Source: Rossellomorea aquimaris
GTDB lineage: Bacteria > Bacillota > Bacilli > Bacillales > Bacillaceae_B
Length of the DNA stretch: 64,000 bases
Assembly: GCF_035590735.1 (NCBI RefSeq)
Contig: NZ_CP141595.1
Location: 3,620,001-3,684,000 of the forward strand
Direction: 5' to 3'
Shown here: in pieces, positions 8,242-17,181 of the stretch
Layout: each line of letters opens with the position of its first letter
How positions within the stretch are numbered: position 1 is the stretch's first letter
Program-made: the position numbers and the translations under genes
The notes under the pieces: generated by a model
The model's database searches: none
What the model was told of the DNA's origin: nothing
What the model saw: only the letters and a program-made list of their open reading frames with translations

Positions 8242-10221
8242 TTATTCGTGGTTTTCTTCATGTGAAGCTTCAGGATTTTCTGAGCTTTTTGGATTTGGAT
8301 TATTATACTGATAATCCGAGCGATCTATCGGTTTATATCCTCCAGGTTTATAGAAGCGAAGTAGATCTTCATAAACCACTTTATCGGAAAGCTCCAGACG
8401 TTTGTTCGCTTCCTTACTTGCTTCTTCACATGCTTTGCTTTCTTCTTCTACAGGTTGACCTGTTTCGTTATCGTAGCAGACTCCTTTGATTTCAGAGTAC
8501 TTATCTGTAATGACATCACCATTACGGAAAGGTACGATTTGCTTGCGCTCTTCAGAAAGCAGGTCCTGACCAAAGCTTAGATAATCTTTTGTCTCCACTC
8601 CAAGAAGGTGCATAATCGTAGGGCGAAGATCAATCTGTCCACCATACGTATGGTTAACTCCACCTTCTGCGCCAGAGTTAAGAATCAACAATGGTACTCG
8701 TTGAAGCTGAGCACTTTCATAGTTACCCACTTCTTTACCTAATACCTCGGACATCGCTTTATTATGGTTATCCGAAATTCCATAGTGATCACCATAAAGA
8801 ACGATCATCGTATCTTCATATAAACCTTTTTCTTTTAGATCATTCACAAAGTCTTCCAACACCTGATCCATGTAATGAGAAGTTTGGAAATATCGATCCA
8901 CTACACCGTTACCTGTTTCACCCTGAGGGAAATTAGCATCTTCCTCATGGCGGTCAAACGGGAAGTGATTGGATAGCGTAATGAATTTTGTGTAAAACGG
9001 TTGTTTTAAACTTTCCAGCATCGGAATGGAATCTTCAAAGAATGGCTTATCCTTTAATCCATAAGGAAGCTGCTCTTCCGGATTACTCATATCATAATAC
9101 GTTGCATCGAAGAACTTGTCATACCCCATTGAACGGTACATCTCAGAACGGTTCCAGAATGTTTTGTAGTTACCGTGGAATACCGCTGACGTATATCCTT
9201 CTCCCTTTAGAATCGAAGGAGCTGATTGATACGTGTTGTTGGCATGTGTCATGAATACTGCACCTTGAGGAAGAGGGAATAACGAGTTTTCAATAATAAA
9301 CTCAGAATCCGATGTTTTCCCCTGACCTGTTTGATGGAAGAAGTTATCGAAGTACATCGCTTCTTTATTATCCACTAAAGAGTTCAAGAATGGTGTAACT
9401 TCCTCTCCATTTAACTCTCTGCCAATCATGAATGTTTGCAGTGATTCCATGGAGATGTAGATAACGTTTTTCCCTTTTGCTTTACCAAAGTATTCAGGGT
9501 TTGGTTCTACTTTATTTGCTTTCACGTAATTTTCAACTTCTGAAACTTCATTACTGTCAGCCATAGCACGTTTAGCTGACGTTTTAGAGTTTTGAACAAT
9601 ATCATAAATCGTAAAGTTGTGCGTTCCAAGATACTTCACCAGATAGTTACGGTCAAAACTGCGAGTCAATAGTTCAGGACGGTCAATGTTCGCTAAACCT
9701 AAGTTCAATAAGAACACAAGGACCGCAGATGTCATGACCGCAAATACTGAACGGAAGCGCAATTTTTCCTGAGGCTTCACTTTCTTTAGAACCATTAATC
9801 CAATAATGATGAATAGATCTAAGAAATATAAAATATCAATCGGACTGATTAATTCAAGAGCACTGCCACCGAGACCGTTATTCGTTTTCGCCTGTAAAAT
9901 TACAGGTACTGTAATAAAGTCATTAAAGAATCGGTAGTACACGACGTTCGCATATAGAACGAAGGACATTAGCAAGTTAATAACGATAAACGCAATATAT
10001 CGCCCTTTGCCTTTCCAGAATAATGCGACGGCAAAGAATAATAGGGCTGAACTTAATGGGTTGAAAAATAAAAGAAAATGCTGAAGCGCATTTTGTATTC
10101 CCAGGTTAAATTCAGCTAAATATACGGCATAAGTCTTAATCCAAAATAGTATAACGACTGTAAAGAAGAACGATAACTTCCCAGTACGCGTATCTTCAAA
10201 CTGTCTTTTTAAGAAGTTCAT
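8242..10221 (-). CDS. ltaS: lipoteichoic acid synthase (LtaS family)
   Basis: A 659-aa membrane enzyme that polymerises glycerol-phosphate from phosphatidylglycerol into lipoteichoic acid on the outer face of the membrane. Five N-terminal helices (about residues 15-190) precede an extracellular sulfatase-fold domain (about 245-590). That domain has the metal site VIYISMESLQTF, the nucleophile threonine in QTGQGKTSDSEF, and the metal-binding LYGDHYGISDNHN. The C-terminal tail is acidic and Asn/Pro-rich. Bacillus has several paralogs (LtaS, YfnI, YqgS, YvgJ); which one this is cannot be settled here. It is monocistronic with its own terminator. Confidence 0.93.
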   Translation of the reverse strand: MNFLKRQFEDTRTGKLSFFFTVVILFWIKTYAVYLAEFNLGIQNALQHFLLFFNPLSSALLFFAVALFWKGKGRYIAFIVINLLMSFVLYANVVYYRFFNDFITVPVILQAKTNNGLGGSALELISPIDILYFLDLFIIIGLMVLKKVKPQEKLRFRSVFAVMTSAVLVFLLNLGLANIDRPELLTRSFDRNYLVKYLGTHNFTIYDIVQNSKTSAKRAMADSNEVSEVENYVKANKVEPNPEYFGKAKGKNVIYISMESLQTFMIGRELNGEEVTPFLNSLVDNKEAMYFDNFFHQTGQGKTSDSEFIIENSLFPLPQGAVFMTHANNTYQSAPSILKGEGYTSAVFHGNYKTFWNRSEMYRSMGYDKFFDATYYDMSNPEEQLPYGLKDKPFFEDSIPMLESLKQPFYTKFITLSNHFPFDRHEEDANFPQGETGNGVVDRYFQTSHYMDQVLEDFVNDLKEKGLYEDTMIVLYGDHYGISDNHNKAMSEVLGKEVGNYESAQLQRVPLLILNSGAEGGVNHTYGGQIDLRPTIMHLLGVETKDYLSFGQDLLSEERKQIVPFRNGDVITDKYSEIKGVCYDNETGQPVEEESKACEEASKEANKRLELSDKVVYEDLLRFYKPGGYKPIDRSDYQYNNPNPKSSENPEASHEENHE

Positions 10222-10643
10222 GCTTCATCACCTTTTTAAATTGTATTTATTTAAAACATGTATGACTGAAAGTTTATTAAGAATTTGTTTAGCAAATGTA
10301 AATTCATTTGAATCAACAACGAGTATTATAACAAAAAATAATTTCATGTGTATAACATTTTGTTGTGATTCGTAACAAAAATATTTCATGGGAATTCGAC
10401 ATTCCGTAAGAAAAGGAGAAGAAAGCTTGGGCTGGCAAAGCTTTGCCCTTTTTGAACGATTCGTGAACAACCCATACTTTCCCAATCTTGTGGATATATA
10501 TACTAGAAATGTTAATGGTGATTTAAGATTGTTTACTCAGTGTAAACTTATTCCCCGGATTTCCCTTATACAAACCTATAACAACCATGAAATGTTTACC
10601 ATATTCTTTTGTTTTCTTCATCTATTATTATGTACAATCCCTG
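10222..10643. other. 422-bp intergenic region, no gene supported
   Basis: It contains the probable ltaS promoter (10350-10378), a 7-bp inverted repeat TTTTGTT/AACAAAA at 10358-10380 and a perfect 14-bp palindrome GGCAAAGCTTTGCC at 10434-10447. Frames on both strands lack a usable ribosome binding site and have no recognisable composition. Confidence 0.5.
10350..10378 (-). promoter_or_regulatory. candidate ltaS promoter
   Basis: On the minus strand TTGTTA (10373-10378), a 17-bp spacer and TTATAC (10350-10355). The inverted repeat TTTTGTT/AACAAAA overlaps the -35 and could be an operator. A second TATAAT at 10325-10330 has no good -35. Confidence 0.4.
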
Positions 10644-11651
10644 CTACATTTTTACCTTTTCAAAGTCAGTCTGCACCGGTAACTCTTTTCTTTCATTAAA
10701 GGGACGATAAGCCGCTTTGAATTTCTTTTTATAATAAGAGTGTCCGCTCGTTGCCTGGACATAGCCCTCTATCATCAATGAAACCGATAGCATTGTGGCA
10801 GAAAAGAAAAGAATCGGTGTCAGTGGAACCCACGGTGCACCTTGAAGGTATCGGAAGGAGTCCCCGATCAGTCCCGACCATTCGTAGGTGATGGATCTTG
10901 GAGGGTCTTTAATCATTTGATAATCCACATCGGTCCCCCCGAGGAACAGGGTCAGTAATCCTAAATGAATAAAGATGATCAGGGTCTGCATGAATTGCTG
11001 TCCAAATACGATCACAAGCTTTTCTTTCATTCCGGGTAAAATATGTTTGAAAATGATCCGCCATTTTCCCGCTCCAAGTGTTTTCGCACTCATGATGAAT
11101 TCCTGTTTGTAGAGCATAGAGACTTCGTTGCCAAACAGAGCTGACAATATGGGAACAATAAGGAAAGTCAAAATCAATATTTCAATGATGAAGCGTTCAA
11201 CGATCGAATTAGGAAATCCGCCAAATGGTTCCCAAAGAATCGGTTCCAACAAAAAATAAGCAAGAATCGTTAAGGGGATGTAATGGAAGGAATCGATCCA
11301 GCCATTGATGTATTTCTTATACTTCACAAGAAATGTCCCGAGAATGAGTCCGATCGGGATCGCTAATAATACACGTAGAAAGGCAATCACTAATGCGGTT
11401 AAAATCGTGTACTTTGCTCCGATGATGATTTTACCGAGCATATCAAGCCCCTGGGGGTCGGTTCCAAAGGGGAATAGCCATTTCGGTGAAATCGGGGATG
11501 CTTCCACGACATTCCCTTCAACACTGATGAAATACAATCTCCTCACTTCATTCCCCCACACCAGCGAATACATAAAACTGGACAGGAGCATGAGGGTAAT
11601 AAACGTAAATCCGATAAGGAATAATGGATTTTTCCACACACTTTTCTTCAT
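10644..11651 (-). CDS. Opp/Dpp-type ABC transporter permease (C subunit-like)
   Basis: A 335-aa membrane protein. After the first helix comes the periplasmic-side motif FPFGTDPQGLDMLGKIIIGAK typical of DppC/OppC permeases. Four to five further helices follow, with an EAA-loop-like stretch QEFIMSAKTLGAGKWRIIFKHILPG (about residues 200-225) that would contact an ATPase. The chosen ATG at 11651 has GGGGGAGG upstream and overlaps the stop region of the preceding gene; the longer frame has no such site. Together with the preceding permease it forms a pair, but no ATPase or solute-binding protein gene is adjacent. Confidence 0.8.
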   Translation of the reverse strand: MKKSVWKNPLFLIGFTFITLMLLSSFMYSLVWGNEVRRLYFISVEGNVVEASPISPKWLFPFGTDPQGLDMLGKIIIGAKYTILTALVIAFLRVLLAIPIGLILGTFLVKYKKYINGWIDSFHYIPLTILAYFLLEPILWEPFGGFPNSIVERFIIEILILTFLIVPILSALFGNEVSMLYKQEFIMSAKTLGAGKWRIIFKHILPGMKEKLVIVFGQQFMQTLIIFIHLGLLTLFLGGTDVDYQMIKDPPRSITYEWSGLIGDSFRYLQGAPWVPLTPILFFSATMLSVSLMIEGYVQATSGHSYYKKKFKAAYRPFNERKELPVQTDFEKVKM

Positions 11652-11652
11652 A

Positions 11653-12528
11653 TTATATTTCCTCCCCCTTATTCGCTTTCTTTGAGAGAACGATTTCTCC
11701 CACTGTATAGAACACAAACAAAGGAATGAAAATGGAAAGTACCGAAATGGTAAACATTTCCGGCTGCAGCGTCGACTTTAAGAAGCGGGTTATTCCGGCT
11801 ATATTAAATAGCAGTTCCAGCACAAATAAATTAGAGAGCATAAACCATATGGTCTTTTTTGATTGAAAGAACACGGAGATAACCGCATTCCTTAAAATAT
11901 GAAAGGTCAAAATCACCAGTTTCCCGAGTCCAATGGATCGTGCCAATGTGACATAGTCTTTTCTTTCTTCGGTCTCAAATGAAAGAATGGACATCCGAAA
12001 CAGCTGAACAGTCGGCAGAATCGCCAAAACCAGAACCGGCAGAAGAAAGGCACGTTCCATATCAACTGAAGCAATTTCAAAAAACAATATCCCCGTATGT
12101 TTATATAGAGTGAGTACAAGTAATTGAGCACTCAGGATAACCAGTACATCCGGAACAGATTCGAATAAATAAAACATGAACTTGATTCGATTCCGGTTTT
12201 TTTGGGAAAACAACATGGTGAGGATCGTTAGGAGAATACTTAAAAAGCTGGCCAGAAGAAAGGCAGAAAACAGCACGAGTAACGAGTAGGTGATCGGCTC
12301 CCATAAATAAGGAAACAAGTCGCGTTCCTTTTGGCCACCGATAATGACATATGTTAAATCCCCCGGGTGAAGCAGGGCAAATACGATTTCTTTAATGGAC
12401 TGCCAATACGCCTGCAGCCTTAATTCGCGATGGCCGATGCCTGAAAGGAGAACGGGAAGCCCGCCTATAAAAATAATGCCTGCGATTGATAAGAAGAATT
12501 TAAGTAAAATACCGCCAATACCCCTCAA
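11653..12528 (-). CDS. Opp/Dpp-type ABC transporter permease (B subunit-like)
   Basis: A 291-aa, six-helix permease. Its EAA loop reads EERKDYVTLARSIGLGKLVILTFHILRNA (about residues 190-218), the site that docks the ATPase. The start chosen is TTG at 12528, 8 nt after a perfect AGGAGG; an ATG 42 nt upstream has no ribosome binding site. The stop overlaps the ribosome binding site of the C-type permease, so the two are coupled. Peptide or nickel import is the usual role of the family, but sequence divergence and the missing partner genes leave the substrate open. Confidence 0.78.
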   Translation of the reverse strand: MRGIGGILLKFFLSIAGIIFIGGLPVLLSGIGHRELRLQAYWQSIKEIVFALLHPGDLTYVIIGGQKERDLFPYLWEPITYSLLVLFSAFLLASFLSILLTILTMLFSQKNRNRIKFMFYLFESVPDVLVILSAQLLVLTLYKHTGILFFEIASVDMERAFLLPVLVLAILPTVQLFRMSILSFETEERKDYVTLARSIGLGKLVILTFHILRNAVISVFFQSKKTIWFMLSNLFVLELLFNIAGITRFLKSTLQPEMFTISVLSIFIPLFVFYTVGEIVLSKKANKGEEI

Positions 12529-12617
12529 TGGATTGTCCTCCTGTTGGATTATTATTTTTAATAGTATCATAGATCACCGGTGTTTATACATATTTTTCCT
12601 ATTAATAAAAACAAAAA

Positions 12618-12651
12618 AATGACCGAAATCCTTTAAAGGACTCCGGTCATT
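12618..12651 (-). terminator. terminator of the NlpC/P60 gene
   Basis: An outer 8-bp stem (12618-12625 with 12644-12651) with an inner AGTCCTTT/AAAGGATT helix is followed by a T run on the minus strand. Confidence 0.75.
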
Positions 12652-12704
12652 TTAGACTTAGACTCTGGAAAAGCTCATGGAACACAAACTTTTCGAAGCT
12701 TTTA

Positions 12705-14183
12705 CTATTGAATGATTCTGCGGGCAGTTACGTAATTTTCTTGATACCAGCTTCTATCCAGGTTTCGCTTAACTACGCCCACGCTCTTGCCGGCAGACAT
12801 GATTACTTCATTGTTGCCTACGTAGATCGCGGTGTTAACAATTTCCCCATTGCTTGAAGAATTCGAGAAGAACACTAAGTCGCCTTTCTCCAATTGGGAT
12901 TTGCTGACGCTTTGGCCTTTTGTCGCTTGACCTGCTGCAGTTTTATCCTGAAGATCGATTCCGTTCTGTTTAAATACATAATAAGCAAGTCCTGCACTGT
13001 TGAAGCTCAGTGTACTTTCATCATAAGAATATCCATACTGAGCTTTATCCATTAAATTTTCTGCCAGGCTTGAAACTTCTGTGCCTTTATTTTGGACAGA
13101 AGCAGGCTTGTCTTCAGTGTTCTCTGGTTTTTCTTCAGGTGCTGCAGGTTGAACATCAGTCTCTGGTTCAGGGGCAGAAGGTGCCTGTCCATCAGGCTGA
13201 GCTTCCACTGAAGGTGCTTCAGTTTCTGTCGTGTCAGTATTATCTTCTGAATTAGCTGCTTTCACATCAATCACCCGGCGCGCTGTAACATAGTGTTCGT
13301 CGTAGTAGCCGTTTAGAATGACGCTCTTCTTGATTCCTGATTGAGAACCGGCAGCGTGTACGATTTGATTATTGCCTGCATAAACACCTGCATGAACAAT
13401 CTTTCCATTACTTGAATTATTTGAAAGGAACACAAGGTCACCTTTTTGAAGGTCTTGACGTTTCACCGGTTCACCCAGTTTTGATTGTTCACTGGCTGTT
13501 TTTGATTTAAGGTCGATTCCTACTTGCTTAAACGAATAATAAGTCAATCCTGCACCATTGAAGGTCAAGGTTTCTTCATTATAAGGCGTGCCATAGGAAG
13601 CTTTTCCAATTAAACCTTCCGCAATTTCAACTACCTTTTCCCCAGTTGATGAAGTTGCTTGATCGAACATAAAGGAAGGAAGTACACGGCGTGCTGTTTT
13701 ATAGTTTTTCTGATAATATTCTTTTCCGTCTAAGTCTGAGATAAGAATATCATTCTCTTCGTCTGCCATATGAATGATCTTGTTATCGCCTATATAAATT
13801 CCATTATGAGTCACAGGATCATTATCATTCGGATTTGAGTCAAAGAAAACAATGTCTCCCTTTTGAAGCTGATCCTTTGGTACATACTCACCTAATTGAG
13901 CCTGTACGTTTGTATCCCTTGTTGCAAGGTCGATACCGTTCTGTTTGAAGGCATAGTAAATGAATCCACTGCATCCAAATTGATGTGGTGGATTATAAAC
14001 ATACCTTTCGTATGTCGCTTTGCCTATTAAACTCTTTGCAGTCGATATGATATTATCAGCTTTCTGCTCTACCTCAGCTTGTTGGGGAGCTGTTGCTGCA
14101 TTTGCTTGCTGCACAAGCGGGATAGACACAGAGCTGAACGTCAAAGCAACTGTGCAAACCGCTGTTGTCATTAATTTCTTCAT
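12705..14183 (-). CDS. secreted protein with three NlpC/P60 domains, two catalytically degenerate
   Basis: A 492-aa protein with a signal peptide (about residues 1-30, ANAA-TA cleavage region). Three NlpC/P60-type repeats follow at about 42-168, 180-306 and 368-490; a Pro/Glu/Thr-rich linker (about 310-368) separates the last two. Domain 1 keeps the catalytic cysteine C71 (QFGCSGF) and histidine H126 (VTHNGIY). In domain 2 the cysteine position is glycine (FNGAGL, G210) though H264 remains. In domain 3 it is serine (FNSAGL, S396) and the histidine is asparagine (N450). The family cleaves D-gamma-glutamyl-DAP peptide bonds in cell walls. Here only domain 1 can be active; domains 2 and 3 probably bind wall or substrate. 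It has its own terminator. Confidence 0.88.
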   Translation of the reverse strand: MKKLMTTAVCTVALTFSSVSIPLVQQANAATAPQQAEVEQKADNIISTAKSLIGKATYERYVYNPPHQFGCSGFIYYAFKQNGIDLATRDTNVQAQLGEYVPKDQLQKGDIVFFDSNPNDNDPVTHNGIYIGDNKIIHMADEENDILISDLDGKEYYQKNYKTARRVLPSFMFDQATSSTGEKVVEIAEGLIGKASYGTPYNEETLTFNGAGLTYYSFKQVGIDLKSKTASEQSKLGEPVKRQDLQKGDLVFLSNNSSNGKIVHAGVYAGNNQIVHAAGSQSGIKKSVILNGYYDEHYVTARRVIDVKAANSEDNTDTTETEAPSVEAQPDGQAPSAPEPETDVQPAAPEEKPENTEDKPASVQNKGTEVSSLAENLMDKAQYGYSYDESTLSFNSAGLAYYVFKQNGIDLQDKTAAGQATKGQSVSKSQLEKGDLVFFSNSSSNGEIVNTAIYVGNNEVIMSAGKSVGVVKRNLDRSWYQENYVTARRIIQ

Positions 14184-14334
14184 GTTTCTACCTCCTGTGA
14201 ATAAAGTGAAATTTTCTAATAATTATCCACAGAAAGTATAACATTGATTTTCACCCGATAATGGATGTAATAATTGCCAAGGATGCTGTGTCATACATAC
14301 AGGGGTAAACGGATAGGCCTTTATTCCTAATCGT

Positions 14335-15720
14335 CTATTCCTTCACTTTAAAAGACCTTGCAAGCCCTATTAATTCTGTATCCATCATAGAACCCTTAAC
14401 TAAAAGAACGGTTTTTTCATCTAGCAGACTTTCAACATACTCCTTTACGAGGGCGGTGGAAGCTGTTGTATACACTTTTCCTTTAAACCCATACTTTTTA
14501 GCCTGATTTGCTATATGCTTTGTATTTTCCCCGACTGCAATTAAGATATCGATTTTTGTAGATGCAATTAATTTTCCTAAATCATGATAAATTTTCCTTA
14601 CATGACTCCCTAAATAGGCAATATCACCTAATAACAAAGCATTTGTTTTATTATTTCCCAGAGTTTCCAGTACTTCAATGGCTGCTGCGACTGATGTTGG
14701 ATTTGAGCTCCACGTATCATCGATGATCGTAGAGTCATTGATGCCTTCTTCAACCTGGAGATGCCGTTCCAGATTTTTAAACGTCCTCATTCTTATAATA
14801 GCCTTCGAAAGGTTAAGGCCTATTTTATGGGCTGCTGCAAGAGCAAAAAGGGCATTATAAATCTGATGCTCACCAAAGCCCGGAAAATACGTTCTGTAAG
14901 TCTTCTCTTTATGATGCAAGGTAAATGACATTCCGTTTTTTTTGTAAACAATATCACTTGCCTTATAATCAGCACTTTCACTTGTTCCACAATAAATGAT
15001 ATCGCCGGTGAAACCTGTGAGGGATATTTTTTTTGTATTTTCATCCTCGCTGTTTAATATAAGAGTGCCATCGTTCCTGACACCTGATACGATCTCGGAT
15101 TTTGCTTTAATATATCCGTCTAACGTCTTGCACTTATCCAGATGATCGACACCGATCGTCGTAATGATTCCTATCGTGGGCTGAAACACCTTGCAATGAT
15201 ATTGAAGATTGCCCGGACCGTTCAAACCCGTTTCAAACACGGCAGCATCTGTATTTTCATCGATTCCCATGAGATATTGGAAGGATTTCCTGGTGGCATT
15301 CCTGCTTCTGATGGTAGATCGAATGGAATGTGTGGGGGATAAAAGGTGGGAGAGCATTTCTTTGGTAGTGGTTTTTCCACAAGTGCCTGTAACCGCGACG
15401 ATCGGCAGCTCAAATAAATGCCGGTAATACCGGGTAAAAGCCCAGAAAGCATCATCTGCATTTTGGACCCTTATCATACCGGCAGCTTCTATATTCTTCA
15501 TTTCTTCATCGCTTTTATCGGTTACGATGACATAAGGCGAATATCTTTTGACCTTATCATTCTGAAAGGCTTTCTTTTTCTTTAAAAAAATTAACGTATG
15601 TTTCTCTTTTATTCTGTGTAAATGTGAGACCATTGCATCCTTCACGACGAAATTTTCATCCCCGTATACGAGCTCTCCGTTCATCACACCTATCAATTCT
15701 TTCAGTGGCAGAGGTTTCAT
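14335..15720 (-). CDS. MurF-like Mur ligase family protein (third of tandem trio)
   Basis: A 461-aa ligase of MurF length. It has an N-terminal Mur domain (about 1-100), the ATP-binding loop GTCGKTTTKEM (112-122), the centre motif NSEDEN, GEHQIYNALFALAAA, and a C-terminal domain with DDTWSSNP and LLVKGS. The enzymes join an amino group to an acyl-phosphate made from ATP. The MurF acceptor-site stretch is replaced by SRNATRKSFQYLMGI, shared by all three paralogs, so the substrate is probably not UDP-MurNAc-tripeptide (inference). RBS CAGGAGTG; 21 nt after the preceding paralog. It is not the house-keeping murF, which normally follows ddl. N-terminal Lys-rich stretch FLKKKKAF is unusual. Confidence 0.85.
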   Translation of the reverse strand: MKPLPLKELIGVMNGELVYGDENFVVKDAMVSHLHRIKEKHTLIFLKKKKAFQNDKVKRYSPYVIVTDKSDEEMKNIEAAGMIRVQNADDAFWAFTRYYRHLFELPIVAVTGTCGKTTTKEMLSHLLSPTHSIRSTIRSRNATRKSFQYLMGIDENTDAAVFETGLNGPGNLQYHCKVFQPTIGIITTIGVDHLDKCKTLDGYIKAKSEIVSGVRNDGTLILNSEDENTKKISLTGFTGDIIYCGTSESADYKASDIVYKKNGMSFTLHHKEKTYRTYFPGFGEHQIYNALFALAAAHKIGLNLSKAIIRMRTFKNLERHLQVEEGINDSTIIDDTWSSNPTSVAAAIEVLETLGNNKTNALLLGDIAYLGSHVRKIYHDLGKLIASTKIDILIAVGENTKHIANQAKKYGFKGKVYTTASTALVKEYVESLLDEKTVLLVKGSMMDTELIGLARSFKVKE

Positions 15721-15741
15721 TGTCTCACTCCTGTCCTAATG

Positions 15742-17160
15742 TTATCGTTCATCATGCTGCTTCCTTTCCATCTCACCATTCTTGATAATATGTTCTTTAA
15801 GTTCCATTAGATCATTATCTGTATTTGAACACTTAAACAAACATAAACTATCAGGTGATAATAATGAGCTGACCTTTTGATAGACGTCTTGAATATTTAA
15901 ATATGAGTATACTTGAATGTGAATGTTTTTTTCTGCTACTCTTTCAGCGACTCTTTTAGCGTTATGTCCATAGGTAATGAGAACATCTATGTTTTGCTTC
16001 GAAATCATCTCCCCAACTTCTAAATGAGTTTTTGTCGTGTGATCTCCCAACCGGCCGATATTTCCTATCAAAACGATCTTTTTCCGGTCGTACGCAACGG
16101 ATTGCAGAACTTTCAATGCTTCTTTTAATGCTCCGGGAGTTAAACTCCATGAATCATCAATGATGGTAGAATCATTGATCCCCTGTTTCACTTGTAAGTG
16201 TTTTTCGAGTACATTAAACGATTGCAATGCGTAGATGGCATTGGTGACATCCACACCCACATCCAGTACAGCCCCGATCGCTGCCATTGCATTATAAGCC
16301 TGATGCTCACCGAGACAAGGCAGAACCACGGAATATTGTTTATTTTCATATGTCATCGTGAACTTGGTTTGGTTTGAATCCATTTTAATATCAGTAGCTC
16401 TCAAATCTGCCCCAGCAGACTTCCCAAAGGAAACCAGCTTCCCTTTATAGTCTTTTAATGGAAGTGTTGCTATATTTTCATCGTCTCCATTTACCAGTAA
16501 AGTCCCTTTATTCTTTAAACCTTCAATGATTTCTCCCTTTGCCCAAATATAATTCTCCAATGTTTTACATTTATCCAAATGAAAGATTCCTATGTTCGTG
16601 ATGATTCCGATGGTAGGCTGGAAAATATCACAATGATATCGAAGATTCCCGGGAGCCCCCAAGCCGGTTTCGAAGACACCAACGTCTGTTTCCTCATCGA
16701 TTCCCATCAGGTATTCGAAGGACTTCCTTGGCGCATTTCTGCTTCTTACAGTGGACTGAACGGAATACTGTTTTTTTAAAATATGAACAATCATGTCCTT
16801 TGTCGTTGTTTTACCATCCGTTCCAGTAATGGCAATAACGGGAATGCTGAATAACCTCCTATAATATTCAGCAAACGCAAATATGGCCTTTCTGATATTT
16901 CCAACCTCAATCACCGCAAAAGCTTCCTGATATTTCTCCTTGCCATTCCTGGCATCACTAATGATGACAAAAGGTTCCAGATGTTTTACTTTTTCATAGT
17001 TGAATGTCTTCCTTCTATCCAAAAAGACCAATGTATGACTCTGGATGATGGAATGGAGATGATAAATGATCGCATCTTTCACCACTAGATCCTTTGAACC
17101 ATGAACCAAGCGTCCTCCCACCACCTCTATTACTTCCTTCAGCTGTAAACTTTTCACCAT
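15742..17160 (-). CDS. MurF-like Mur ligase family protein (second of tandem trio)
   Basis: A 472-aa paralog of its two neighbours over the full length. The ATP loop is GTDGKTTTKDM, the acidic metal motif NGDDEN, and the family-specific stretch SRNAPRKSFEYLMGIDEETD is followed by GVFETGLGAPGNLRYHC. In the C-terminal domain DDSWSLTP replaces the usual MurF DD-[ST]-YNANP, and FKCS stands where MurF has VKGS. The C-terminus is extended and charged (EHIIKNGEMERKQHDER). The start is ATG or the following GTG behind GGTAGGGGTG. It is 21 nt from both neighbours, so all three share one transcript. Confidence 0.85.
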   Translation of the reverse strand: MVKSLQLKEVIEVVGGRLVHGSKDLVVKDAIIYHLHSIIQSHTLVFLDRRKTFNYEKVKHLEPFVIISDARNGKEKYQEAFAVIEVGNIRKAIFAFAEYYRRLFSIPVIAITGTDGKTTTKDMIVHILKKQYSVQSTVRSRNAPRKSFEYLMGIDEETDVGVFETGLGAPGNLRYHCDIFQPTIGIITNIGIFHLDKCKTLENYIWAKGEIIEGLKNKGTLLVNGDDENIATLPLKDYKGKLVSFGKSAGADLRATDIKMDSNQTKFTMTYENKQYSVVLPCLGEHQAYNAMAAIGAVLDVGVDVTNAIYALQSFNVLEKHLQVKQGINDSTIIDDSWSLTPGALKEALKVLQSVAYDRKKIVLIGNIGRLGDHTTKTHLEVGEMISKQNIDVLITYGHNAKRVAERVAEKNIHIQVYSYLNIQDVYQKVSSLLSPDSLCLFKCSNTDNDLMELKEHIIKNGEMERKQHDER

Positions 17161-17181
17161 TCACCCCTACCTTTTCCATTC

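Noticed and set aside
10434..10447. Palindrome GGCAAAGCTTTGCC followed by T5 as a terminator
   Set aside because: No plus-strand gene lies upstream; the palindrome has no loop. Left as an unexplained palindrome.
10388..10699. 103-codon plus-strand frame upstream of ltaS
   Set aside because: No start site; overlaps the end of the permease gene on the other strand; composition is not protein-like.
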